A stretch of 55,966 bases of DNA from Lactobacillaceae bacterium (GCA_031289015.1 JAITQG010000028.1:1-55966); one strand, 5' to 3'; numbered from the stretch's first letter, positions 26,730 through 34,830 are shown. A program made the numbers and translations. The notes: generated by a model from the letters alone, not told the origin.

Positions 26730-26798
26730 ATGCTTGGAATTCAGCCCGGAGTTGCCGAACAAGCGGTACGTGCGAGTTATCAAAGTGTGTTTGAATAG
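26730..26798 (+). pseudogene. Orphan 3' fragment of an aspartokinase gene
   Basis: These 23 codons read MLGIQPGVAEQAVRASYQSV and end FE-stop, against MLGIQPEVADQAVRAIYQSM plus FE-stop at the end of lysC. No upstream part of the gene is present; before 26720 similarity is lost in the spacer that follows the immunity peptide. It is the right-hand boundary mark of the island. Confidence 0.9.
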
Positions 26799-26804
26799 AA
26801 AAAT

Positions 26805-26836
26805 CCGTGTGAGGCGTTGCCTTCACACGGCTTTTT
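26805..26836 (+). terminator. Copied terminator ending the bacteriocin operon
   Basis: CCGTGTGA and TCACACGG form the stem, followed by CTTTTT. It is the duplicated lysC terminator and would now end the bacteriocin transcript. Confidence 0.8.
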
Positions 26837-26973
26837 GATTAGCGGAAAATTCACCGCTGGTAGTTTAAAAAGATTAATTCATTTCTTCTTTGTTCTCTAT
26901 AAGTTTTCTAGTTTTGTTTTAAAAGTGACCATAAAACTGTTCGTCTGTATATTCATCAAAAATTTGGGTTTCA

Positions 26974-27022
26974 AAGCTTCCCTAAATGCTCCAATATAGA
27001 TGTTTAGGGGAGCTTCGTTTTT
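26974..27022 (+). terminator. Hairpin with T-run in the long intergenic gap
   Basis: AAGCTTCCCTAAA pairs with TTTAGGGGAGCTT (one G-U), loop 16 nt, then CGTTTTTG. From 26853 to 27213 I see no gene: only this hairpin, a G12 tract and a probable promoter for the next surface gene. Confidence 0.6.
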
Positions 27023-27123
27023 GCCGAAAAATGTAGTAATATTGTAGGTTTTTTGCTTTTTTGAGATATATAGGTAATTAAATCCATAAAAGCATACTTC
27101 GCACATAGAATCACAAAAAATTC

Positions 27124-27135
27124 GGGGGGGGGGGG
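27124..27135 (+). repeat. G12 homopolymer upstream of a surface-protein gene
   Basis: Twelve consecutive G lie 78 bases before the start codon at 27214 and just upstream of a weak promoter (TTGATA 27143-27148, 17 bp, TAGTTA, with a nearby TATAAA at 27170). Homopolymers like this are prone to slippage. The exact length in a single assembly may be a sequencing artefact. Confidence 0.8.
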
Positions 27136-27213
27136 TACAGCATTGATAGATATTATTACAAATGCTAGTTATAAAATATAGGTGAGTACATATAGAGTCA
27201 GGAGGTTTTTGCA

Positions 27214-28470
27214 ATGAAAATACATAAATTAAGTTATCGCCTCGTCCGCGCCTTGGTGTTATTTGTAGGCGTGCTGGGCGCGATTACATTGTTTACCAAT
27301 AGGTCGTTTACCGGCGGACAAACTTTAGCTAGTGCGGCTGAAAGTGCTTTGAGTTATGACTCAGGTACAAAAACATTAACAGTCGGACCGGGGGGTGAAT
27401 TGCCAACTAATTTTAGAACTATATCCAATGTTATGTCAGCTGAGACAATTGTGTTTACGAGTAATGAGACAAGTGGTAAAGTCGTAGTTCCTCAGGATTC
27501 GACTAACTTGTTTTATCGCCTATATAATGTGAAGCTATTCCAAGGAATGCAAAATCTTGATACATCCCAAGTCACAGACATGAATGCCATGTTCTCTGAA
27601 TGTACTAGTTTAACTCAACTTGATTTGAGCGTGTTTGACACATCCAAAGTCACAAACATGAATACCATGTTCTATGGTTGTACAAGTTTAACCCAACTTG
27701 ATTTGAGCGGGTTTGACACATCCGAAGTAGTATCCATGGCTTACATGTTCTATAATTGTAATGCTTTAACCCAACTTGATTTGAGGGGGTTTAACACATC
27801 CAAAGTCACGCATATGGTAAGTATGTTTCTTACTACACCCGCTTTGTGGAAGCTTACACTTGGGCCTGCGTGCATTATTAATACAACGACATACCTAGCC
27901 AATCCGGTTCCTAACACACCCTTCCAACAAAACTTCCGCAACGACACCGTAAGTTCACCCCTGTGGTTAAATGAGCGAACAGGTGTTGAATATGCGGCCG
28001 CTGATATTCCGGCCGGCCATGCATTGGGTACATCGGATACATATATTTGGCAAGGGCATGTAAATACGACTGTTGAATACATTGTTCAACCAAGCTACAC
28101 CATCACGATTCCAGCCACGATCACGATTCTAAGTACGACAGTGGCGGGTACTGGCAATGTTACTTTGAGTGCATATCCCAAAGTGCCGTATGAGGAACGC
28201 TTTATTCATATTTCAGCAACATCAGGGAGCACGAATTGGCATTTGACCACAACCGGTGATGCTACTGGCGCCGAGTACGACTTTGCTGCAGAAGATGGCG
28301 TGAATTTGAAGACCGGAGATGATCTTGTGATTGAAGCTGACGGAGAAGCGCCGGCGACAGTTAAAACAATTTCTGCTTCGTTGACCGATAACGCGCATAA
28401 GTTTAAGTATGCAGGGACTTACCAGGACATTGTAACGTTTACGATTGAAACCGCCGCTTCTGCTTCTTAG
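27214..28470 (+). CDS. BspA-type leucine-rich-repeat surface protein
   Basis: A 418-aa secreted protein. The signal peptide covers about residues 1-43 (basic MKIHKLSYRLVRALVL, hydrophobic core, cleavage near ASAAES). Residues about 105-210 hold four 24-residue BspA/DUF285 repeats of the form MxxMFxxCxxLTxLDLSxFDTSxV. The C-terminal third starts with a YTITIPATITI strand and ends in a KFKYAGTYQDIVTFTIE module, shared with the gene at 32126. No LPXTG, WxL motif or C-terminal membrane segment is evident, so attachment to the wall is uncertain. Adhesion is the usual suggestion for BspA repeats. CAGGAGGT precedes the ATG. A G12 tract lies upstream. Confidence 0.88.
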   Translation: MKIHKLSYRLVRALVLFVGVLGAITLFTNRSFTGGQTLASAAESALSYDSGTKTLTVGPGGELPTNFRTISNVMSAETIVFTSNETSGKVVVPQDSTNLFYRLYNVKLFQGMQNLDTSQVTDMNAMFSECTSLTQLDLSVFDTSKVTNMNTMFYGCTSLTQLDLSGFDTSEVVSMAYMFYNCNALTQLDLRGFNTSKVTHMVSMFLTTPALWKLTLGPACIINTTTYLANPVPNTPFQQNFRNDTVSSPLWLNERTGVEYAAADIPAGHALGTSDTYIWQGHVNTTVEYIVQPSYTITIPATITILSTTVAGTGNVTLSAYPKVPYEERFIHISATSGSTNWHLTTTGDATGAEYDFAAEDGVNLKTGDDLVIEADGEAPATVKTISASLTDNAHKFKYAGTYQDIVTFTIETAASAS

Positions 28471-28490
28471 CTTGCGAGAATATCTTAAAA

Positions 28491-28530
28491 AATGCTGGTG
28501 AATCACGGTTGATTCACACAGCATTTTTTG
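28491..28530 (+). terminator. Terminator after the first BspA-type gene
   Basis: AATGCTGGTGAATCA pairs with TGATTCACACAGCATT, followed by TTTTTG. Confidence 0.8.
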
Positions 28531-28543
28531 TATTTTTGACATT

Positions 28544-28602
28544 GCAATATCGACAAGGATGCCGGCCAATGCCTAGATGAGGCGTGGCTTGCTAGATATT
28601 GC
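28544..28602. repeat. Long imperfect inverted repeat of unknown nature
   Basis: GCAATATC (28544-28551) pairs with GATATTGC (28595-28602), and inside it GCCAATGCCT partly pairs with AGGCGTGGC. It stands between two convergent terminators. It could be a small mobile repeat remnant or a structured RNA; nothing in the sequence decides. Confidence 0.45.
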
Positions 28603-28626
28603 TACAAATAAAGATATTTTATTTAA

Positions 28627-28662
28627 CAAAAAAAAGCCGACACATCAACGATTGTCGGCTTT
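28627..28662 (-). terminator. thrC terminator
   Basis: On the minus strand AAAGCCGACA pairs with TGTCGGCTTT and is followed by a run of T. Confidence 0.85.
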
Positions 28663-28668
28663 GTTTGA

Positions 28669-30138
28669 CTAGAATAATTCGGTTTGGAGGGTTGCTTTGA
28701 TTGCTTCAGCGCTAATCACTTGTTTGTGCAAAATGGGTTGGTCAAATAGGGTCGCAATTTGACTTGGAATAGCGCGGTTAGTGACCTGGGCCAACTGTTC
28801 AACGCCCGCAAAGCCATGTTTTGGTGTTTGCTCCAAAGCTGCCAACACGGTTTGTGGGAACTTGAAGGGGCTGGCCGTTGCGGCAATTAGCCGGTGTTGC
28901 CCAAGCGGGGCACCGACTTGTTGGGCGACATGCACCCCAACAGCGGTATGCGGATCGAGCAAATAATCCGCTTGCTTAAACGTATTATTAATTGTTGCTG
29001 CCGTATCATCATTTGAAGCAAATCCAGCGTTAAATCGGGTGAGGCCGGCCTTGGTAGTTGCAGCCAAAGTGTAGAAACCTTGATCAGCCAAATCAGTCAT
29101 GTACGTTTTAATCAACGCGCTGTTTTGACCACTGGCAAAGTACAACAACCGTTCCAAATTGCTTGAAACCAAGATGTCCATCGCTGGTGAACTCGATACA
29201 TGGAATTCGCGGCGGCGATCATAAGTGCCAGTCGTAAAGAAATCCGTCAAGACATTGTTTTCATTGGATGCCACGACAAAGCGCGCCACTGGCAAACCGA
29301 TTTGTTGCGCGTAGTAGGCAGCTAAGACATTACCGAAGTTCCCAGTTGGCACCACAATTTCGATTTCATCACCGGCCTTGATAGTTTGGTTGGCCACGAG
29401 TTGCGCATAGGCATAGAAGTAATAACTGATCTGGGGTATCAAGCGGCCAATGTTAATTGAGTTAGCTGATGAGAATTGAATGTTGTGGTCGGCCAATTGT
29501 TCGGCTAATTCAGTGTCAGCAAAGAGGGTTTTGACAGCCGTTTGGGCATCGTCAAAATTCCCGGTCAAGGCAATCACATGCGCGTTTTTTGCGGGCTCAG
29601 TGACCATTTGTTGGCGTTGAATTTCACTGACCCCAACTTCAGGATAGAAGACCACGATTTGGGTGTGCTCAACATCGCCAAAGCCAGCCATCGCAGCCGT
29701 GCCGGTATCACCTGACGTCGCCGCTAAAATCAAAATATCGTTTTTGATTTGCGCTTTTTTGGCCGCCGTGGTTAGCAAATGGGGCAAAGCTTGCAAGGCC
29801 ACGTCTTTAAAGGCTAAAGTCGGCCCGTGAAATAGTTCCAAAATTGTGGTGTCCCCAGTTGTGTGCAGGGGTGCGATGGTTGGCGTATCCCATTGGTCAC
29901 CGTATGCTGCTTTGATGACCGCATCGATTTCAGCGGGCGTGAAGTCGCTTAAAAAAGCCGTGAAGACCAGGTTGGCGATGGTTTGATAATCAGCTTGGGC
30001 AAGTTGGACCCAATCAAGGTTGAGTGTGGGCCATGCGTTTGGTACGTAAAGCCCACCATCTGGGGCGATCCCATTGATGATGGCTTGGCTGGCGGTGACG
30101 GTTGGTGCTCCGCCACGGGTACTGATGTATTCTGGCAT
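28669..30138 (-). CDS. thrC: Threonine synthase
   Basis: A 489-aa PLP enzyme converting O-phosphohomoserine to threonine. YISTRGGAP is the typical N-terminus. The PLP-binding lysine is in HGPTLAFKDVALQ, AATSGDTGTAAM follows, and VPTGNFGNVLAAYYA binds the cofactor phosphate. Length fits the long (fungal/E. coli-like) threonine synthase group. TGAGGA lies upstream of the ATG. It is transcribed alone, away from hom-thrB-aspartokinase, and so may be regulated separately. Confidence 0.97.
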   Translation of the reverse strand: MPEYISTRGGAPTVTASQAIINGIAPDGGLYVPNAWPTLNLDWVQLAQADYQTIANLVFTAFLSDFTPAEIDAVIKAAYGDQWDTPTIAPLHTTGDTTILELFHGPTLAFKDVALQALPHLLTTAAKKAQIKNDILILAATSGDTGTAAMAGFGDVEHTQIVVFYPEVGVSEIQRQQMVTEPAKNAHVIALTGNFDDAQTAVKTLFADTELAEQLADHNIQFSSANSINIGRLIPQISYYFYAYAQLVANQTIKAGDEIEIVVPTGNFGNVLAAYYAQQIGLPVARFVVASNENNVLTDFFTTGTYDRRREFHVSSSPAMDILVSSNLERLLYFASGQNSALIKTYMTDLADQGFYTLAATTKAGLTRFNAGFASNDDTAATINNTFKQADYLLDPHTAVGVHVAQQVGAPLGQHRLIAATASPFKFPQTVLAALEQTPKHGFAGVEQLAQVTNRAIPSQIATLFDQPILHKQVISAEAIKATLQTELF

Positions 30139-30276
30139 ATTTTTATCCTCAAATTATTGGTGAAAGTTATAGCTCCATTGTATTAGAAATAGAGCTTTAT
30201 CGCTAGTGGCGAACGTGTTACACTTTATAAGTAATATTTAGTGGTTGTCGCAAAGCCAAGAAGGAGAAACAAGTAT

Positions 30277-31644
30277 ATGGCCAATAAAGCGCCGTTGGTG
30301 AAAAACCAAGAATTTGATGGAACAGTGGTCGATTTGACCTACGTAGGCATGGGTGTTGTGAAGTTTGAAGACTTCCCAGTATTCGTGATTGATGCGATTC
30401 CGGGCGAAGAAGTTCGCGTCGGAGTGACGAAAGTACAAAAGAATTTCGCGTTTGGTCGCGTGATCAAGCGGTTGAAAGAATCTGCTGATCGCAACCAAGA
30501 CGTCGATATGAAGACAATTACCACGGGGATTGCTCCGTTGGCTAATTTGACATACGCCGCCCAATTGAAGTTCAAGCAAAATCAAATCGCTGAATTATTT
30601 AAAAAGGTTCACGTCGATGTTGAAGTTGCTGAAACGATTGGGATGGAAAACCCAACCCAATACCGAAACAAGGCCCAAGTCCCTGTGCGGATGGTTAATG
30701 GCAAGCTTGAAACTGGCTTCTATCGCCGGAATTCGCACATCATGGTGCCAATTGAAGATTATTATATTCAAGACCCTGAAATTGATAAGGCAATCATCGT
30801 GATTCGCGATATCTTGCGTAAGTATCACGTGGCACCTTACAACGAATTGGAACATTCTGGTGATATTCGTACTGTGATGGTTCGACGCGGGTATTATAGC
30901 CATGAGATGATGGTTGTGTTGGTTACCCGCCGTGGTAAGTTGCCAGCTGCTGAAATGATTATCGAAGACATCACGGCCGCTTTGCCTGAAGTTAAGTCAA
31001 TCATCCAAAACGTCAACCCTGAAAAGACTAATGTCATATTGGGTAAGCGCAACAACACATTGTGGGGTGCTAATTTTATCACCGACACATTGTTTGACAA
31101 GACGTTTGAAATTGGACCAATGTCATTTTACCAAGTTAACCCCCAAACGACAGAAGTGTTGTACAAGATGGCGGCTGACAAGGCTGAATTGTCTGGTAAC
31201 GAAACAGTTATCGATGCCTATTCTGGCATTGGTACGATTTCATTGACGATCGCTGACAAAGTAAAGAGTGTCATCGGGGTCGAAATGATTGAAGGTGCGG
31301 TTGCTGACGCTAAGCACAATGCTAAGATTAACAAGGTTAACAATGTCGACTTTGAACTTGGTAAGTCTGAAGAGAAGATGGTTGAATGGCACGAAGCTGA
31401 AATGCAACCAGACGTAATCTTCGTTGATCCACCACGCAAGGGCTTGACGCCTGAGTTGATCGATGCGGCTACGGGGATGCAACCTGAAACATTGGTGTAT
31501 GTATCATGTAACCCAGCCACGTTGGCGCGGGATGCAGTCCAAATTTTGGATAATGGTTACCACATCGTTGGCCCAATCCAACCAATTGATCAATTCCCAC
31601 AAACGACGCACATCGAATCAATTACTGTGTTCAAGAAGAATTAA
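30277..31644 (+). CDS. rlmCD: 23S rRNA (uracil-5-)-methyltransferase, TrmA/RlmCD family
   Basis: A 455-aa SAM-dependent RNA methyltransferase. A TRAM domain lies at about residues 5-60. The catalytic domain shows AYSGIGTISL (SAM binding), FVDPPRKG and VSCNPATLARD, whose cysteine (about C411) is the nucleophile. The three cysteines that hold an iron-sulfur cluster in many relatives are missing; the region reads GIAPLANLTYAAQLKFK. The frame opens at 30241, but the ATG at 30277 with AAGGAG just upstream is the start. RlmCD makes m5U747 and m5U1939 in Gram-positive 23S rRNA; the exact target here is inferred. Confidence 0.9.
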   Translation: MANKAPLVKNQEFDGTVVDLTYVGMGVVKFEDFPVFVIDAIPGEEVRVGVTKVQKNFAFGRVIKRLKESADRNQDVDMKTITTGIAPLANLTYAAQLKFKQNQIAELFKKVHVDVEVAETIGMENPTQYRNKAQVPVRMVNGKLETGFYRRNSHIMVPIEDYYIQDPEIDKAIIVIRDILRKYHVAPYNELEHSGDIRTVMVRRGYYSHEMMVVLVTRRGKLPAAEMIIEDITAALPEVKSIIQNVNPEKTNVILGKRNNTLWGANFITDTLFDKTFEIGPMSFYQVNPQTTEVLYKMAADKAELSGNETVIDAYSGIGTISLTIADKVKSVIGVEMIEGAVADAKHNAKINKVNNVDFELGKSEEKMVEWHEAEMQPDVIFVDPPRKGLTPELIDAATGMQPETLVYVSCNPATLARDAVQILDNGYHIVGPIQPIDQFPQTTHIESITVFKKN

Positions 31645-31656
31645 GTTTATTAGAAT

Positions 31657-31694
31657 CACCATGACTGCCCAGTTGGCAAGCATGGTGTTTTTTT
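31657..31694 (+). terminator. Terminator after the RNA methyltransferase gene
   Basis: CACCATG..TGCC pairs with GGCA..CATGGTG, followed by seven T. Confidence 0.85.
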
Positions 31695-31820
31695 GCTGTC
31701 TGGTGGTATTAAAAGTCTTGAAATCTTTACGTTGCTCATAAATTCATGAAAAATTTTGAAGCGGGGTGTTATTCCACCAATATAAAAATAAATCCGCGGC
31801 ATAAAATATAAGTAAGATGA

Positions 31821-32101
31821 TCCATAATACGTGAAAAAGGAGGCGCAACTGACGACGTAAATTATCTTGTTAAAATCAATAATGATCCACCAATTTCAAA
31901 TACAACGGATATGCGAATTGGCCTCACCTCGGGATACGACGTGATTCTAGTTGATGCAGCGACTGCGCATGCTAGTGGAGCCGCTGGGGCAATTAATGTC
32001 GGCTTTGAAACAACACCGGATTTCAAATACAGTGGCGTTTATTCACAACCCGTGGCCTTTAAGGTTGGTGTGATAAATACAACGCCAGTACCAATCACTT
32101 A
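31821..32101 (+). pseudogene. Remnant of a third BspA-family surface gene
   Basis: A frame open from 31821 ends with FKYSGVYSQPVAFKVGVIN and a TAA at 32101. This matches the C-terminal module of the two intact paralogs (KFKYAGTYQDIVTFTIE and QFQYAGVYSDHINFTVQ). A good Shine-Dalgarno, AAAGGAGG at 31836-31842, is present, but no start codon follows it at a usable distance in this frame; the signal peptide and repeats are gone. A 63-codon frame from the ATG at 31911 could be translated, without secretion signal. The stretch 31695-31820 holds only AT-rich leader sequence like that before the paralog at 27214. Confidence 0.75.
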
Positions 32102-32125
32102 AATACATAGAAAGATACCATTATG

Positions 32126-33700
32126 ATGAAAATACATAACTTAAAGCAGCGCCTTGGCCACGCATTGTTGCTAATCGTCGCCGTAGTTGGTGCTATTACG
32201 TTGTTTACAAATTTGTCGTTTACTGGTGGGCCAGCCAAAGTGAGTGCCGCTGAGTGTGTGTTGACATATGATGCACCTACGAAAACGTTGACGGTTGAAC
32301 CAGGCGATTTTCCAACAGACTTCAAATTCAAGGCCAACGTATCAACAGCTGAAACAATTGTGTTTGTGAGTGAATCAAATAGTGCTGATAAAGTGATAGC
32401 CCCAGTTAATTGTCAAAGTTTGTTTGCCAATCTAACGAATCTCAAACATTTTAAGGGGTTGCAAAATTTTGATACCAAACATGTTACGAATATGGATAGC
32501 ATGTTTTTGGGCTGTACTAAGCTAGAAATCCTTAACTTAAACACATTTGATACTGCCAAGGTGACCCAGATGCAGTATATGTTTTCACAATGTAGTAAAT
32601 TAACGAGCTTAAATGTGCGTGGTTTTGACACAGCTGAGGTGTTGAACATGCGAAATATGTTTGATGGGTGTGTTGCGCTACGGCATTTAGATTTGACGGC
32701 ATTTGAGACGGCCAAAGTAACGACCATGGAAGGGTTGTTTATGGATTGTAGCAGTTTAACAACATTGGATTTGAGTGGGTTTGATACTTCAAGTGTTGAG
32801 AGTATGCAATCGATGTTTGAAGGCACGAGTAATCTAAGCAAATTGGATTTAACGGCATTTAATACTGAGAACGTTTGGACTATGAAATATATGTTCAATC
32901 AGTCTGGGGTTTCAAGCCTGGACTTGAGTTCGTTTAATACGGCAAAAGTAACTACTATGTTTTGGATGTTTTGTCAGTGTACAAACTTAAAAACCCTAGA
33001 TTTAAGCTCATTTAATACGAGTAAAGTTGCTACTACAAATGGTATGACGCTAATGTTTGGTAGTACAGACGCATTGTGGAAGTTAACCCTTGGCTCAGCG
33101 TTTACATTTGTTGATCCAAATCAACCAGGGCTAGGGAATCCAATCCTTGATACGGTGTTCAACTATAATTTGAAAGTTAATTCGACTAAGTGGTTACATA
33201 AGACGGGTGGTTCTGATTTGAGTCCGATTGGTGATTATGAGTATGTTGCCAACGAAATTGTGATGAATAAAGCCTTAGGGACGACTGACACGTATATTTG
33301 GCAAGGTGATTTAGGCGACACCACGACCAAATATGTCGTGCAACCAAGCTATACGATCACAATTCCAGCAACGCTTAGTATGTCAAAGGACACACCCGTA
33401 GCGACAGGGGCGATTGAGCTGGGGGCCTACCCCAAGTTGCCGTACTCAGCGCACACGATTAGCGTGACGGAGAGTTCGACTAATCATTGGGTTTTAACAA
33501 CGCCGGGTGGTGATAATGGACCTCGGTATGATTTAATAAATGATGAACCAAACGGTGAAATTTTATTCACGGCAGATGGTGAACAAGGCGCCCAAGTTAA
33601 AAATATTTACGCGCAATTGCAAGATAGTGCTCACCAATTCCAATATGCTGGAGTGTATTCAGATCATATTAATTTCACAGTGCAAATTGTTGAAGAATAA
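32126..33700 (+). CDS. BspA-type leucine-rich-repeat surface protein, larger paralog
   Basis: About 524 aa. The N-terminus MKIHNLKQRLGHALLLIV and the following AITLFTNLSFTGG closely match the protein at 27214, giving the same signal peptide. About nine BspA/DUF285 repeats (for example MDSMFLGCTKLEILNLNTFD) occupy residues 115-310, more than twice as many as in its paralog. The C-terminal YTITIPATLSM strand and QFQYAGVYSDHINFTV module are shared. Start is ATG 32123 or 32126; I prefer 32126 by alignment. No strong SD is visible (GAAAGATACC only), and its nearest promoter-like DNA is upstream of the remnant, so expression may depend on read-through. Confidence 0.87.
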   Translation: MKIHNLKQRLGHALLLIVAVVGAITLFTNLSFTGGPAKVSAAECVLTYDAPTKTLTVEPGDFPTDFKFKANVSTAETIVFVSESNSADKVIAPVNCQSLFANLTNLKHFKGLQNFDTKHVTNMDSMFLGCTKLEILNLNTFDTAKVTQMQYMFSQCSKLTSLNVRGFDTAEVLNMRNMFDGCVALRHLDLTAFETAKVTTMEGLFMDCSSLTTLDLSGFDTSSVESMQSMFEGTSNLSKLDLTAFNTENVWTMKYMFNQSGVSSLDLSSFNTAKVTTMFWMFCQCTNLKTLDLSSFNTSKVATTNGMTLMFGSTDALWKLTLGSAFTFVDPNQPGLGNPILDTVFNYNLKVNSTKWLHKTGGSDLSPIGDYEYVANEIVMNKALGTTDTYIWQGDLGDTTTKYVVQPSYTITIPATLSMSKDTPVATGAIELGAYPKLPYSAHTISVTESSTNHWVLTTPGGDNGPRYDLINDEPNGEILFTADGEQGAQVKNIYAQLQDSAHQFQYAGVYSDHINFTVQIVEE

Positions 33701-33720
33701 AATTCAACTATTCAACTATT

Positions 33721-33749
33721 AAAGGCTGAGCGGGTTCGCTTGGCTTTTT
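33721..33749 (+). terminator. Terminator after the larger BspA-type gene
   Basis: AAGGCTGAGCG pairs imperfectly with CGCTTGGCTTT, ending in TTTTTG. Confidence 0.65.
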
Positions 33750-33779
33750 GTGGTTTAGCTTATTTTCTCGAGTTAGTGC

Positions 33780-33825
33780 TTTACAAGTCGGGGCAGAACC
33801 CTGACAATTAATGTAACCGCTTACG
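33780..33825 (+). promoter_or_regulatory. Promoter and cre-like site before the aldo/keto reductase
   Basis: TTTACA (33780-33785), a 17-bp spacer and GACAAT (33803-33808). TGTAACCGCTTACG (33812-33825) fits the cre consensus at all but the last position and sits across the likely transcription start, a place where CcpA represses. Confidence 0.65.
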
Positions 33826-33843
33826 TATAAAGGAGTGAAGATT

Positions 33844-34830
33844 ATGTATGAAGCAAATCCGAATCGATACGATAAAATGCAATACAATCGTGTGGGTAAT
33901 TCTGGCTTAAAACTCTCGGCCTTGTCCTTGGGTTTGTGGCATAATTTTGGCGACGTGGATAATTTAGCTAATCAACGCGCGATTATCCAAGCCGCCTTTG
34001 ACAATGGGATTACCCATTTTGATTTAGCTAACAACTATGGGCCAACAGCTGGTTCCGCCGAACTAAATTTTGGGCAAATCCTCAAACAAGATTTATTGCC
34101 GTACCGGGATGAATTAGTGATTTCATCTAAGGCTGGGTATTACATGTGGCCGGGGCCGTATGGTGAATGGGGGTCAAAGAAGAGTATCGTGGCTAGTTGT
34201 AACCAAAGTCTGCAACGCTTGGGTCTAGATTATGTCGATATTTTCTATCATCATCGGCCCGATCCAGATACACCGCTAGAAGAGACAGCCCAAGCGCTTG
34301 ATTTGCTCGTGCGGCAAGGTAAAGCGCTCTATGTGGGGGTATCAAATTACTCAGCCGAGCAAACGTTGGCGATTAGTAAAATTTTTAAAGACCTGCAGAC
34401 GCCATTTATCATCCATCAACCACGCTATAATATGTTTGATCGCTGGATTGAAGGTGGGCTGACCGATGTCTTGGCACAAGAAGGTTTGGGGGCGATTACG
34501 TTTAGTCCCTTAGCCCAGGGCTTGTTGACGGATCGTTATTTGGACGGGATTCCAGCTGATTCGCGGGCCCATCGCAGCTCGAGTCCGTTTTTGACTGAAG
34601 AAAAAGTTACGCCGACTCTGGCCGTGGTTAGTCAGTTGAATGACTTGGCTAAACACCGTGGTCAAAGCCTAGCTGAAATGGCATTGGCGTGGAACTTACG
34701 GCAACCAACCGTCGCTAGTGTGTTAGTTGGGGCGTCAAAAGTTAGTCAGTTAGAAGATAATTTACGCGTGTTGGATAATTTAGCCTTCTCAGCAGCTGAG
34801 TTGGCCCAAATCGATCAAATATTAGCATAA
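33844..34830 (+). CDS. Aldo/keto reductase (YghZ/glyceraldehyde-3-phosphate reductase type)
   Basis: A 328-aa NADPH-dependent oxidoreductase of the AKR barrel fold. The tetrad is visible as D60 and Y65 (HFDLANNYG), K96 (ISSKAGY) and H136 or H137 (YHHRPD). The long GYYMWPGPYGEWGS segment after the lysine is typical of the AKR14/YghZ group, which reduces methylglyoxal and L-glyceraldehyde 3-phosphate. GVSNYS and the C-terminal VLVGASKVSQLEDN complete the NADPH site. I start at ATG 33844 because AAAGGAGTGA is the SD; a GTG at 33835 lies inside it. A cre site lies upstream and the Gfo/Idh gene 26 bases downstream. Confidence 0.9.
   Translation: MYEANPNRYDKMQYNRVGNSGLKLSALSLGLWHNFGDVDNLANQRAIIQAAFDNGITHFDLANNYGPTAGSAELNFGQILKQDLLPYRDELVISSKAGYYMWPGPYGEWGSKKSIVASCNQSLQRLGLDYVDIFYHHRPDPDTPLEETAQALDLLVRQGKALYVGVSNYSAEQTLAISKIFKDLQTPFIIHQPRYNMFDRWIEGGLTDVLAQEGLGAITFSPLAQGLLTDRYLDGIPADSRAHRSSSPFLTEEKVTPTLAVVSQLNDLAKHRGQSLAEMALAWNLRQPTVASVLVGASKVSQLEDNLRVLDNLAFSAAELAQIDQILA

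Larger units (their letters stand above)
26730..26852 (+). repeat. Right copy of the duplicated aspartokinase 3' end
   Basis: Second copy of 21662-21785, including the terminator and the GATTAGCG bases beyond it. About 89% identical by eye, so the copies have either diverged since insertion or come from different strains. Confidence 0.9.

Noticed and set aside
26817-26999. 60-codon frame after the island
   Set aside because: It starts within the copied lysC terminator and runs through the next hairpin, with no ribosome site.
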